Source of the DNA: Burkholderia sp. BCC0322
GTDB taxonomy: Bacteria; Pseudomonadota; Gammaproteobacteria; Burkholderiales; Burkholderiaceae
DNA length: 64,000 bases
Assembly (NCBI RefSeq): GCF_902833045.1
Contig: NZ_CADFDU010000008.1
Coordinates: 62,001-126,000 of the forward strand
Direction: 5' to 3'
Below, piece by piece: positions 32,401 through 43,400 of the stretch. Made by a program: the position numbers and the translations under genes. Under the pieces are notes generated by a model. That model made no database searches, was not told the origin of the DNA, and worked only from the letters and a program-made list of their open reading frames with translations. Position 1 is the stretch's first letter; each line of letters starts with the position of its first letter.

Positions 32401-34488
32401 CACGTCGTTTTCGCCCGCGCCGTAGCGCTCGGCGATCGCCGCGCAATGCCGCGCGAACGACGCATGATCGACGATCACGCCCTTCGGCTTGCCGGTCGAG
32501 CCCGACGTGTAGATCACATAGGCCGCGTGGCCCGGCAGCACGTCCGGCAGCGCGACGTGCGCGGCTGCGTCGAGTGCATCGACTTCATCGGCGCGCCATA
32601 CGCGCAGATCCGGCAGTTCGAGCAGCGACGCGGCGCTCGCGCCGTCGGTCAGCACGTGCGCGATGTTCGCGTCGCCGACGATCTGCGCGAGCCGTTCGCG
32701 CGGATGCGCCGGGTCGAGCGGCACGAACGCGGCGCCCGACTTCAGCACCGCGATCAGCGCGACGAGCAGGTCGACCGAGCGCCGCAGCGCGACGCCCACG
32801 CGCATTTCGGGCCGTACGCCGGCCGCCACCAGATGGCGCGCCAGCCGTGCCGCGCGCGCATCGACTTCGCCACGCGTCAGCGCACGATCGACATCGGCGA
32901 CGCCGCGTGCATCGGGCCGCGCGTGTGCATGCGCAGCGATGCGCGCATGCACGGGTACGAACGGCTCGACTTCGGTCTCGTCCGCCGGCGCGTTCCATGC
33001 AAAGAGTTGCGCCCGTTCGTCGGCGGGCAGCCAGTCGAGATCGCCGACCGGCATGCCGGGGCGCGCGAGCGCATCGGCCAGCAGCGTGACGAAACGTGCG
33101 GCCAGCCGTGCGATCGCGTCCGCGTCGAACAGGTCGAGCGCGTAGATGAACGCGGCGTCGAACGTGCCGTCCGGCGTCGCTTCGACCGAAAGCGTCAGGT
33201 CGAATTTCGCGGACGGCGTGCCCGACGGCAGCAACGCCGCCGACGCCGCGCCGAGCGCCGGCAGCGCGCGGCGCTCGCCGTACGCGGCCATCACCTGGAA
33301 CAGCGGATGGTGACTCGCGCTGCGCGGCACGCCGAGCGCGTCGACCACCTGCTCGAACGGCACGTCCTGGTGCATCTGCGCGTCGACGAGCGCGCGCTGC
33401 GTGCGCGCGACCAGCGACGAAAAATCGCCGTACGCGGGCACGTCGACGTCGATCGCGAGCGCGTTGACGAAGAAGCCGATCAGGCCGGCGACTTCCGCGC
33501 GTTCGCGGTTCGCGGCCGGCACGCCGACGCAGATTCGCGCATCGCCGGTCGCGCGCGCCAGCAGCGCATCGAGCGCGGCAAGCAGCACCGCGAACGGCGT
33601 GGCGCCCGACGCAGCCGCGAATGCGCGCAATTGCGCGCCGATGCGTGCGTCGAGCGAAAACCCATGGCGTGCGCCGCGCGCACTGCGGCGTGCGGGTCGC
33701 GCGGCTGCGCCCGGCAGCGCCAGCACGCCGCGTTGCGGATCGAGCCGTTCGCGCCAGAACGCGAGCTGGCGGTCACGCTCGCCGGCGTCGAGCCAGCGGC
33801 GCTGCCACAGCGCGTAGTCGGCGTACTGGATCGGCAGCGGCGCGAGCGGCACCGGCCGGTCGGACGCATACGCGCGATAGAACGCCGCGAGTTCCTCGAG
33901 CATCACGCCGGACGACCAGCCGTCCGACACGATGTGATGCACGGTCAGCGCGAGCCAGTGACGGGTCGCATCGAAGCGCACCAGATGGGCGCGTACGAGC
34001 GGCGCCGCGCCGAGATCGAACGGCTCGGCTTCGTCAGCCGTGGCGACCGCCTCCGCGCGCGCCGTGCGCTGCGCATCCGGCAGCGCTTCGAGATCGGTTT
34101 CGCGCCACGGGCAGCGCAGCGGCGCGTGGATCGTTTGCGCCACGCCGTCCTGCGTTTCGTCGAAGGTCGTGCGCAGCGCCTCATGGCGCGCGATCAGCGC
34201 GTCGCACGCCAGGCGCAGCGCATGCGCGTCGAGCGGGCCCGTCAGCGCCAGGCGCTCGGTGATGTGATACGCGTCGGGCGCATCGATCAGCCGCGCATGC
34301 AGCCACAGCCGCGTCTGCGCGAACGACGCCGGCACGCGCTCGCTGCGTGGCGTGCGCGGCGGGATCGGCAGCACGCGGAAGTCGATGCCGGCCGCGCCGA
34401 GCTTGTCGATGAAGACCGCGCGCTGCGCGTCGGGCAGTTGCGCGAAACGTGTCGCGAGCGCGAGCCAGTCGGGTTGAACCTTCGTCAT
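29476..34488 (-). CDS. orbJ: Ornibactin NRPS OrbJ (C-A-T-C-T)
   Basis: 1670 residues. Domains by core motifs: C (HHIVSDGWSSG at about 183), A (YTSGSTGKPKG at about 657, YRTGDL, NGYGPTE), T (DHFFDLGGHSL, Ser near 1059), a second C (HHIVSDGES at about 1256), and a C-terminal T-like domain (LFEAGATSFDVVRF near 1608). There is no thioesterase. It would add N5-formyl-N5-hydroxyornithine as residue 4, and the last C domain would release the chain by condensing it with putrescine. The A domain shares the SVNFDxAHExW block with the first A domain of OrbI, consistent with both activating hydroxyornithine derivatives. It starts 9 bp after orbI and ends within orbK. Confidence 0.94.
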   Translation of the reverse strand: MTKVQPDWLALATRFAQLPDAQRAVFIDKLGAAGIDFRVLPIPPRTPRSERVPASFAQTRLWLHARLIDAPDAYHITERLALTGPLDAHALRLACDALIARHEALRTTFDETQDGVAQTIHAPLRCPWRETDLEALPDAQRTARAEAVATADEAEPFDLGAAPLVRAHLVRFDATRHWLALTVHHIVSDGWSSGVMLEELAAFYRAYASDRPVPLAPLPIQYADYALWQRRWLDAGERDRQLAFWRERLDPQRGVLALPGAAARPARRSARGARHGFSLDARIGAQLRAFAAASGATPFAVLLAALDALLARATGDARICVGVPAANRERAEVAGLIGFFVNALAIDVDVPAYGDFSSLVARTQRALVDAQMHQDVPFEQVVDALGVPRSASHHPLFQVMAAYGERRALPALGAASAALLPSGTPSAKFDLTLSVEATPDGTFDAAFIYALDLFDADAIARLAARFVTLLADALARPGMPVGDLDWLPADERAQLFAWNAPADETEVEPFVPVHARIAAHAHARPDARGVADVDRALTRGEVDARAARLARHLVAAGVRPEMRVGVALRRSVDLLVALIAVLKSGAAFVPLDPAHPRERLAQIVGDANIAHVLTDGASAASLLELPDLRVWRADEVDALDAAAHVALPDVLPGHAAYVIYTSGSTGKPKGVIVDHASFARHCAAIAERYGAGENDVFLLFQSVNFDGAHEGWFSQYMSGAAVSVTADVLWPPAQTCAMMVRDGVTMTYVPPGCAAQLAEWALAHGAPPTLRSLTVGGEATSREAFAMLRRALPNVRVVNGYGPTETVITPTLWMFRPGDDLAMLGDAAYLPIGTLVGARTAHVLDERLHPLPVGVIGELYLGGEGIGVARGYLDRPALTAERFVPDPYGVPGARLYRTGDLVRRRADGVFDFIGRVDHQVKLRGLRIELGEIEAQLAAHDAVREACAVVHGQGARAQLVAYVELTADARAAAQPVEAATLDAHLRRTLPDYMVPAQLIVLDALPRNANSKVDRARLPAPVRVERAYEAPHDGDEAALAAIWCDVLNLARVGRGDHFFDLGGHSLAAVRVATRVAERLGRDVPVRALFEAPVLAQYALQVAGAPRAAHAGAAAPGLAVAQPDAHGVWPLSPAQLGLWFLWRAQPDSAAYNIPVALRVRGPLDVDALRAAFADVAIVHPALRARLVERDGALPGQRIDSDVAVELPVVDLSAQTDALVRAAALTDEDALAPFDLAADAPLWRARVLRLGADDHVLSVTIHHIVSDGESIELWLDAVRVRYVARVQGGAAPADEAVEAVEPAMPLVLPAPCHPARVAYWRDALADLPTRVLPQRAHAPAVPQWRAARIAFEFDGALIRAARDTASAAHATLPMLLHAALNTALFRTTGAADQPVGVLASTRELTGDAARDALGLFINSVVVRTRLDPAARRADVLAQVRDTALTAYAHADVPFADVVAALRAPRAAQANPLFQVMFNYLRPAGAAARDWAGLSLAGFGEVRHRVVFTLELDVVEHPDGRVSAAFSYADELIDRGFVDALVDVYHDEVARFAGASEAALGAPDKPAVAPASHRSQAEGNGRAATSSRAPHAAAALAALWSDTFATAAPEADANLFEAGATSFDVVRFVDAAARAGHALTVADLFASPTLAALGARLDARLDAHTETGQEARHAG

Positions 34489-34497
34489 CCGTCGTCC

Positions 34498-37400
34498 TTA
34501 TTGGGTTTCCAGTTCGCCGAGCAGCGCATCGATCGCGCTCGCCGCGTCGGTTTCGCCGCGCGCCGCGCAGGCCGCGTCGATCGCCTCCGCGCAGCGCGCC
34601 AGCGTGCGCGTGTCGAACAGCGTGCGCAGCGGCAACGCGAGCCCCCAGTGCAGATTCGCCTGCGCGTGGGCCTGCGTCGCGAGCAGCGAATGGCCGCCGA
34701 GCAGGAAGAAATCGTCGTCGCGGCCGATCGCCTCCACGTGCAGCACGCGTTGCCAGATCCCGGCGAGCGCGCGTTCCGTGTCGGTCGCGAGCGCGACGTC
34801 AGTTGCCGCTTCGCGCGCCGGCGCGGGCAGCGCATGGCGATCGCATTTGCCGTTCGGCGTGACGGGCAACGCGTCGAGTTCGATCAGTCGCGACGGCACC
34901 ATGTAGGCCGGCAATTGCGCACGGAGCGCGTCGAGCAGCGCCGCCTGGTCGAGCGGGCCCGCGTCGCCACGCGCGACATAGCCGATCAGTTGCTCGTCGC
35001 GCACGATCACGACGGCGTCGTTCACACCGGCCGCCGCGCGCAGCAGCGCCTCGATCTCGCCCGGCTCGATCCGCTGGCCGCGCAGCTTGACCTGCGTATC
35101 GACGCGGCCGAGATAGTCGAGCGCACCGTCGGCACGCCGTCGTGCGAGGTCGCCCGTGCGGTACATGCGCGTGCCCGGCACGAACGGATCGGGCACGAAG
35201 CGCTCGGCGGTCAGCGCCGGACGGCCGAGATAGCCGCGCGCGAGGCCCGCGCCCGCGAGATAGAGTTCGCCGGTCGCGCCGGCCGGCACCGGCTGCCACG
35301 CCGCATCGAGCACGTGCAGTTGCAGGTTCGCGATCGGATGGCCGATCGGCACCGCGGCAGCATCCGCATCGTCGGGGCCGCAGGTCCAGTGCGACACGTC
35401 GATCGCGGCCTCGGTCGGCCCGTACAGGTTCACGAGCGTCGCGTTCGGCAGCAGTCGCGCCGTCTTCGCGACGAGTTCAGGCGCGAGCGCCTCGCCGCTT
35501 GCAACGATCAGGCGCACGCTGTCGCACTGCGCGGCGGCCGAGAAATCGTCGAGATGCGCGGCGAACGCGGCCAGCATCGACGGCACGAAGTGCAGCACCG
35601 TCACGCCGTGTGCGTGGATCGCGGCGGCCAGGCGCGCCGGATCGCGATGGTCGCCTGGCGCGGCGATCGCGAGCTTCGCGCCGATCGCCAGCGGCCACAC
35701 GAATTCCCACACCGATACGTCGAAGCCGAACGGCGTCTTGTGCAGCACGACGTCGTCGCGCGTCAGCCGGTACGCGTGCTGCATCCACGCGATCCGGTTC
35801 GCGAGCGCGCCGTGCGTGTTGCCGGCGCCCTTCGGCTTGCCGGTCGAACCGGACGTGTAGATCAGGTATGCGAGCTGCGCGTCGTCGATCGCCGCGGTCG
35901 CGCCGGCGGCGTCGTGTCCGGTTTCATCGGCCGTTTCATCGGCGAGCAGGTCGGCAACCGTCAGCAACTGCGTGCCCGCACCATCACCGAGCGCAGCTTC
36001 GACTTGCTCGCGCAGATGAGCCTGGGTGATCGCGACGGCCGGCCGCGCGTCGCGCAGCAGGTACGCGATGCGCTCGGGCGGATAGTCGGGATCGACCGGC
36101 AAGTACGCCGCGCCGGCCTTCAGCACGCCAAACAGCGCCATCACCATGTCGAACGAACGCTCGACGCACAGTGCGACCGGCGTGTCGGGCCGCACGCCGC
36201 GCCGGCGCAATGCGGCCGCGATGCGTGACGTGCTGAAGTCGAGTTCGCGATAGGTCGCGCGATGCACGCCGCCGTGAACGTCCGCGTATTCGAGCGCGAT
36301 CGCGTCGGGCGTCGCCCGCGCCGCATCGGCGAATTGCAGATGCAGCGGCTGACGTTGCGCGTCCGGCCAGATGTGCGCGGTGTTGCACGCATGGACCAGC
36401 GCGTCGCGAGTCGCTTCGTCGGCGATCGACAGCGTGCCGAGCAGCGCATCCGGCGTGCGGGCCAGCGCGTCGAGCGCGCATGCAAACGCGCGGTGCCAGG
36501 TTTCAACCTGTCGCGCATCGACGCGCGCGGTGTCGTAGCCGTAGTCGATCGTCAGCTCGGTGCCGCTCTCGATCACGAGCGTCAGTGCGAAATCGGTGGC
36601 TTCGATGCTGCGCACGCCGCTCAATGCCAGCGCGCGCGGATCGGCGTCGCGCGCCGTGTCGTCGACCGGGTAGTTCTCGAACACGACCAGCGTGTCGAAC
36701 AGGGCGCCGCCCGCGCCGCGCGCCCAGCGCTGGATGTCGGCGAGCGGCGTGTGCGCGTGCTCGGCGGCAGCCGCGTTCTCGCGTTGCAGCGTCTGCAGCC
36801 AGTCGGCCGCGCGTTGTTGCGGCGCCGGTGCGGTAATCACCGGCAGCGTGTTGATGAACAGGCCGAGCACCGAATCGACGTCCGCGAGCGCATCGGGGCG
36901 GCCCGCGACGGTCGCGCCGAACGCGACGGCCGGCTGGTGCGTCATCCGCTGCAGGGCGAGCGCCCAGGCGCCCTGCACCAGCGTGTTGACGGTCAGCTTC
37001 AATGCGCGTGCGGTCTGCGCGACAAGCGTCATCGTGTCGGCATCGAGCGTTGCGCGCCACGTGAGCATTTCGGCATCCGCACGGTCGGCCGTGCGTGCCG
37101 CGATCAGCGTCGGTGCGTCGAGTCGTGCGAGGCGTTCCGTCCAGAAGCGCTCGTCGGCGTCGCGGTCGCGCGTGCCGAGCCATGCGATGAAGTCGCGATA
37201 ACGCAGCGCCGGGCGGCTTGCGAACGGCGACACGGCATCCGGATCGCGATAGTCGCGCAGCACGTCGGCGAGCAGGCGCGCCGTGCTCCAGCCGTCGAGC
37301 AGCACGTGATGACGCGTCCACACGACGCGCCATGCATCATCGGTCACGCGGATCAGCGTGAGCCGCATCAGCGGCGGCTCGCGCCAGTCGAAACCGCGGG

Positions 37401-40400
37401 CGCGATCGGCCGCGAGCCATGCGTCGAAATCGGCATCGAGCGTGTCGCCGCGGGTGCGCCAGTCGAGCCGTTCGACCGGCATCCGCGCGTGACGATGCAC
37501 GCACTGCAGCGGCGCGGCTTCGTCCGGCATCACGCTCGTGCGCAGGATGTCGTGGCGGGCGATCGACGCGTCGAATGCGGCCGCGAGCCGGTCGGCGTCG
37601 AGTGCGGTCGCGGTCGCGACGAGCTGGTTCACATAGCTGGCGTGACCGGGCGCGAACAGCGCATGGAACAGGATGCCCTGCTGCATCGGCGACAACGGAT
37701 ACACGTCTTCGATCGTGCGCCAGTCGAGCGGCGCGCGCTCGATCGCGGCCTGCGTGAGACCGGCGGACTGCGCGAGCGGGAAATCGCCCGGCGTCGCGCC
37801 ACCACCGCGATGCGCCACGCGCGACACGCACGTGTCGACAAGTTCGCGCAGCGCCGCCGCGAAGCGTTCGGCGAATGCGTCGATCGTCGTGCGTTCGAAT
37901 TGCGGTGCGCCGTAGACCCAGTGCACTTTCAGCGTGCGCGCGCCGTCACGATCCGTATCGAGGTACGCGTGGATCGCGAGCGTATTGCCGAGCGGCCCCT
38001 GGGGATCGCGCTCGACGCCGGCGCCGCCGAAGCGCGGCACGAGCGCGGCATCGCGCGGCGCGTCGAACTGGCCGAGATAGTTGAACGTGACGCGCGGGCG
38101 CGGCACGGCGACCAGCGCCGCACGCGTCGCCGCATCGCCGTAGTGCGCGAGCACGCCGAAGCCGAGACCCTTGTGCGGCACCGCGCGCAGCACGTCCTTG
38201 ACCGAGCACAGCGTGTCGCGCGCCGTGGCCGCGACCGGCAGCGTCACCGGGTAATGGCTCGTCAGCCAGCCGATCGTGCGGCTGGCATCCGCGTCGTCGA
38301 ACAGTGCCTCGCGGCCATGCCCTTCCAGTTCGATGCGGCACGACGCGGCACCGCTCACGCCGGCCAGCGCCTGTGCGAGCGCCGCGCCCAGCAGCTCGAT
38401 CGTCTGCGTGCGGTAGGCCGCATGCGTATCGGTCAACGCCGCGCGCGTCAATGCCGCGTCGATCGTCTGCACGACGACGGCCGCATCGGCGTTCGTTGCC
38501 GCCGCGTCGGGATGATCGGGCGCGATGTCGTCGCCCTGCGCCATGCCGGCCCAGTACGCAGCCTCGGCCGCGAACGGCGAGCGCGGTTCCGTTGCCGCCC
38601 GTGCGAGCCGTGCGGCCCACGCATCCGCGCGCAGGCCCGGCTGCGACAGCTTGACCGGCGCGCGTTCGCAAGCGGCGCGGTACGCCGTGTCGAGGTCGTC
38701 GAGCAGGATGCGCCACGACACGCCATCGACGATCGCATGGTGAATCGCGAGATAGAGCTGCGTCGCGCCGTCCGGCAAGCGTGCCGCGCACGCGCAGGCA
38801 AGCGGCCCGCGGCCGAGGTCGAGGCGACGCTGCAACGCGTCGAAGCGCGCTAGCGCGTCGGCTTCGTCTCGGGCGGAGACGTCGACGAACGGCAGCGCGT
38901 CGTACGGCTTCGCCGCCTCGCTGGCGTGCCACGTCCCATCGGCGCCACCCGCGAACCGCTGGCGGAATGCGTCGTGATGCGTCAGCAACGATGCGAAGGC
39001 GCGCGCGAATGCGTCGGCGTCGAACGGCCCGCGCACATCGAACGCGACCGACTGGTTCCAGTGGCCCGGATGCGGAATATCGAGCGCGAAGAAGCGCTGC
39101 TGAGCGGGTGTCAGGACCCTCGCAGCCACCGGCGCGCCGGCCGCGACCGCAGGTTGTGCGGCAGCGGCAGCCGCCGCAGCCACGTCCTCCGTCTTCGCAA
39201 TGCGTGCGAGTTCGGCGACCGTCGGGCCGTCGAACAGCTGCTTCGGCGTGAATCGCACGCCGCGCTTGCGCGCACGGGCGATCACCTGCAGCACGAGAAT
39301 CGAATCGCCGCCGAGCGCGAAGAAATTGTCGTCGCGCCCGACCTTCGGCGCCTTCAGCACGGCCTGCCAGACTTCGGCGAGCACCGTTTCGACCGCGCCC
39401 TGCGGGGTATCGCCGGATGCCGTCGCGACCGGCGTGGCCGCCCGTTCACGCAACGCGGCACGATCGATCTTGCCGTTCGCGGTGACCGGCAGACGCGCGA
39501 GCGCGACGAACTGCGCGGGCACCATATAGTCGGGCAGCTTCGCGACAAGCGCTTCGCGCAATGCAGCCTCGTCGAAGGTCGCACCGTCGCGCATCACGAC
39601 GAACGTCGCGAGCCGCATGCGGCCGTCGTGCTCGATCGCGAGGGTTTCGGCCTGTGCGACCTGGCCGGCTGCGCGCACGGCCGCACTAACCTCGCCCGGT
39701 TCGACGCGATAGCCGCGAATCTTCACCTGATCGTCGATACGGCCGAGGAACGCGAGGCGGCCGTCCGCGCGCAAGCGCACGTGGTCGCCGGTGCGATACA
39801 GCCGCGCGCCGGGCGTAAACGGATCGGGGACGAAGCGCTCGGCGGTCTGCGCCGGCCGCCCGAGGTAGCCGCGCGCGACGCCCGGCCCACCCAGATACAG
39901 TTCGCCCGTCGCGCCGGCCGGCACGCACGCGCCGAACGCGTCGAGCACCAGCGCGCGCGCATTCGGCAGCGGCAGGCCGAGTGGCACGCCGCTCGCGGGA
40001 TCGCGCGCATCGGCGGCGATCGACGCCGTGTCGCAGGCTATCGCGCCGACCGTCGTTTCGGTCGGCCCGTAGTGGTTGATCACGCGGCAGGCCGGCGCGA
40101 GCGCGGCCACGCGCGCGACGAGCGCCCACGTGAGCGTTTCGCCGCCGGTCACGAGCGCGTGGCGCGGCAGCACGTCGGCCGGCACGCGCGCATCGAGCAG
40201 CGCCTGCAGGTGGCTCGGCACGATCTTCAGCACACCGATGTCGCGGCGGCGCATTTCATCGGCGAACAGGTCGGGATCGAACGCGCACGCGGCCGGCAGC
40301 AGGTGCAGCGTGCGGCCCGCGCACAGCGCGCCGAACAGCGTCGTGTGGCCGAGATCGGCCGCGACGGTCGACACCATCGCGAACGACGCGTCCGGTGCGA

Positions 40401-43400
40401 ACGCGAGTTCGTCGAGCATCCCCTGCACGTAGTCGGCGAGTGCGCCGTGCGACACGACGACGCCCTTCGGCGTGCCGGTCGAGCCCGACGTGTAGATCAG
40501 GTACGCCCCCTGTTCCGGATGCGGCGCGATGCGTACGCCGGCTGCATGCGCGAGCGAGGCATCCTGCGCGAGCGTGTCGACGTCGAGCGGCTGTGCGTCG
40601 ATGCCGGCCGGCCACGCGGCCGGCTCCGCGACGAGCGCCCAGCGCGCGCCGCAGTCGGCTGCCGCCGCGGCCAGTCGCGCGTCGGGCTGGGCGGGATCAA
40701 GCAACACCGCAAGTGCACCGGCCTTCAGCGCGCCGAGCAAATCGACGACGAAGCGCGCCGAACGTTCGATGCAGACGATGACGGCCGCTTCGGCGGCCAC
40801 GCCGCGTTGGGTCAGCGCGCGCGCGATGCGGTTCGATGCGTCGTCGAGTTCGGCGAACGTCAGCGACACCGACGCGTCGGCGAGCGCGACGCGATGCGGA
40901 TACGCGGCCGCCTGTCGCGCGAACGCGGCGACGATGTCCGCATGTTCGACGCGCAGCGCACGGCCGTCGCGCGGCTGGCGCGAAGCCGCCGATGCGTCAC
41001 ACGGCAGGACGGCCGTGGTTTGATGCGGATCGCCCGCGGCCGCACCCACGAGCGCCGCATAGCTGTCGAGCCATGCGCGCGCGGTGTCGCCGTCGATGCA
41101 GTCGGTCGCATAGGCCGCGACCAGTTCGATGCCATTCGCATCGTCGGTGAAATCCACGGCGAAGTCGAAGCGTGCGGCGAGGTCAGGCCCCGGCGCCGCG
41201 ACGGCCGTCGCGCCCGGCAGCACGCTGTCGTGCCGCGCGTCGAACTGCTGCGCGAATTTCACGCGCAGCCATTCGTCACCGCGCTTGACCGGCGGCTTCA
41301 CCGCATCGACGACGCGCTCGAACGGCACGTCCTGGTGCGCGACCGCGTCGAGCGCCGCCGTGCGCGCTGCGTCGACGAGCGCGCGGAACGGCAGCGTCGG
41401 CGCCACGCGTACGCGCAGCGCGACCGTATTCAGGAACAGGCCGAGCAGCGCGCGCGTTTCCGGGCGCTGGCGATGCGCGACCGGCACCGCGACGACAACG
41501 TCCGTCTCGCCGGTCAGGCGCGACAACCACGCGTCGAGCGCGGCCAGCAGCACCGTGAAGGTAGTGGCCTGCGTGTCGCGCGCGAGTTGCCGCACATCGG
41601 CCGCGACCGCGTCGGGCAGCCGCACCGACACGCGTGCGCCTTGCAGCGTGCGTACCGCCCCCGGCTGACGATCGACCGGCAGCGCGAGCGGGCCCGGCAC
41701 GTCGCGCAACGCGCCGCGCCAGTAGTCGAGCTGACGTTCCCCCTCGCCGCCGGCCAGCATGTCGCGTTGCCAGTCCGCATAGTCGGCGTACTGGATCGGC
41801 AGTTCGGGCAGCGACGGTTCGCGGCCTTCGGCGTACGCACGATAGGCGGCCGACAGCTCGTCAAATGCGCAGCGCGAACTCCAGCCGTCGGTGATCGCGT
41901 GATGGGCGGTGAGCAGCAGGCGGTGACGGTCGTCGGCGAGTGCGACCAGCGTCGCGCGCAGCAGCGGGCCGCGTGCGAGGTCGAACGGTTCGGCCGCGTC
42001 GCGCTCGGCGAGACGCGCGGCGTGCGCGTCGCGGGCGGCGGGCGGCTGGCCGCGCAGGTCGACGTCGACGATCGGCACGTGCAGATGCGCATGAATCCGC
42101 TGCATCACGATGCCGTCGTCGTTGTCGACGAGCGTCGTGCGCCATGCTTCGTGGCGCTCGATCACGTGATCGAGCGCGCGCTGCAACGCAGCGCGATCGA
42201 GCGTGCCGTCGATCGTCCAGTGCGCGGCGATGTGATACGCGGCGCTCGCGTCACGTGTTTGCGCGAGCACCCAGAATCGTTGCTGCGCGAGCGATGCGGC
42301 GCGGTCGACGTGCGGCGCGTACGATTCGACTGCTTCGGCCGGCGCGCGGTGCGCGGAAATGGCGGCCAGCGGTTCGCCGGTTTCGCGTTCCGCACGATCG
42401 ACCGCCTCGGCCAGTTCGAAGAGCGCCGGATCGGCGAACAGCGTATCGAGCCGCAGGTTCACGCGTACTGCCGCGCGGATCGCCGCCTGCAACTGCATCG
42501 CGGCGAGCGAATCGGCGCCCAGCGCGAAGAACCGGTCGTCACGCGACGGCGTGACGTCAAGGCCGAGCAGCGTCTGCCAGAGGTCGGCGAGCTGCCGTTC
42601 GGTCGGCGTGCGCGGTGTGTCGCCGCTGCCTGGTGCGGTGTCGCGCGCGGCGGCAATCTTCTCGCGCAGCGCGGCGCGGTCGATCTTGCCGTTCAGCGTA
42701 TACGGCAGCGCATCGCAACGCACGAACCGGTGCGGCTGCCAGGCGGCCGGCAGTTGCGCGGCCACGTGTGCTTTCAGCACCGCATCGTCGGCCGCCGCGC
42801 GCAACGCGACGCACGCGATCAGCCGCGTCGGCCCGTTGCCGGCTTCGGCGACCACGGCCGCGTCGGCCACGGCCGGATGCGAGCGCAGGCATGCGGCGAT
42901 TTCAGCGGGCTCGACACGCACGCCGCGCACCTGGACCTGATCGTCGAGGCGGCCGAGATAGTCGAATGCGCCGTCTTCGCGCAGCCGTGCGAGATCGCCG
43001 GTGCGGTACACGCGCGCACCGGGTTCGCCGTCGGCATCGGGAATGAAGCGTTCGGCCGTCAGCGCCGGACGGCCGTGATAGCCGCGCGCGACGCACACGC
43101 CGCCCAGCAGCAGTTCGCCCACGCCGTCGCCGCCGTCGATACGCGCGACGCGCGGCCCGATCACGCGGCCGATCGGCAGCGACGCGTACGCGTCGGTGGC
43201 GGCCAGCACGGGCGTCTCGCCCGGCTCGACCGGCCACAGCATCGGCGAAATGACAGCCTCCGTCGGCCCGTAGCCGTTGATCAGGCGTACCGACGGGAAC
43301 GTGCCGCGCACGAACTCGAATGCCTGCTGCGGCAGCGCTTCGCCGCCGAACGCGAGCACGCGCAGTGTCGGCGGCACGCCGTCGCGCGCGGCCACCGCCG

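Noticed and set aside
29053-36228. Very long open frame (2391 codons) on the plus strand opposite orbJ/orbI
   Set aside because: It is antisense to NRPS genes with clear domain motifs. Its translation is Arg/His/Ala-rich with no recognisable domain, as expected for the complementary frame of high-GC coding DNA.
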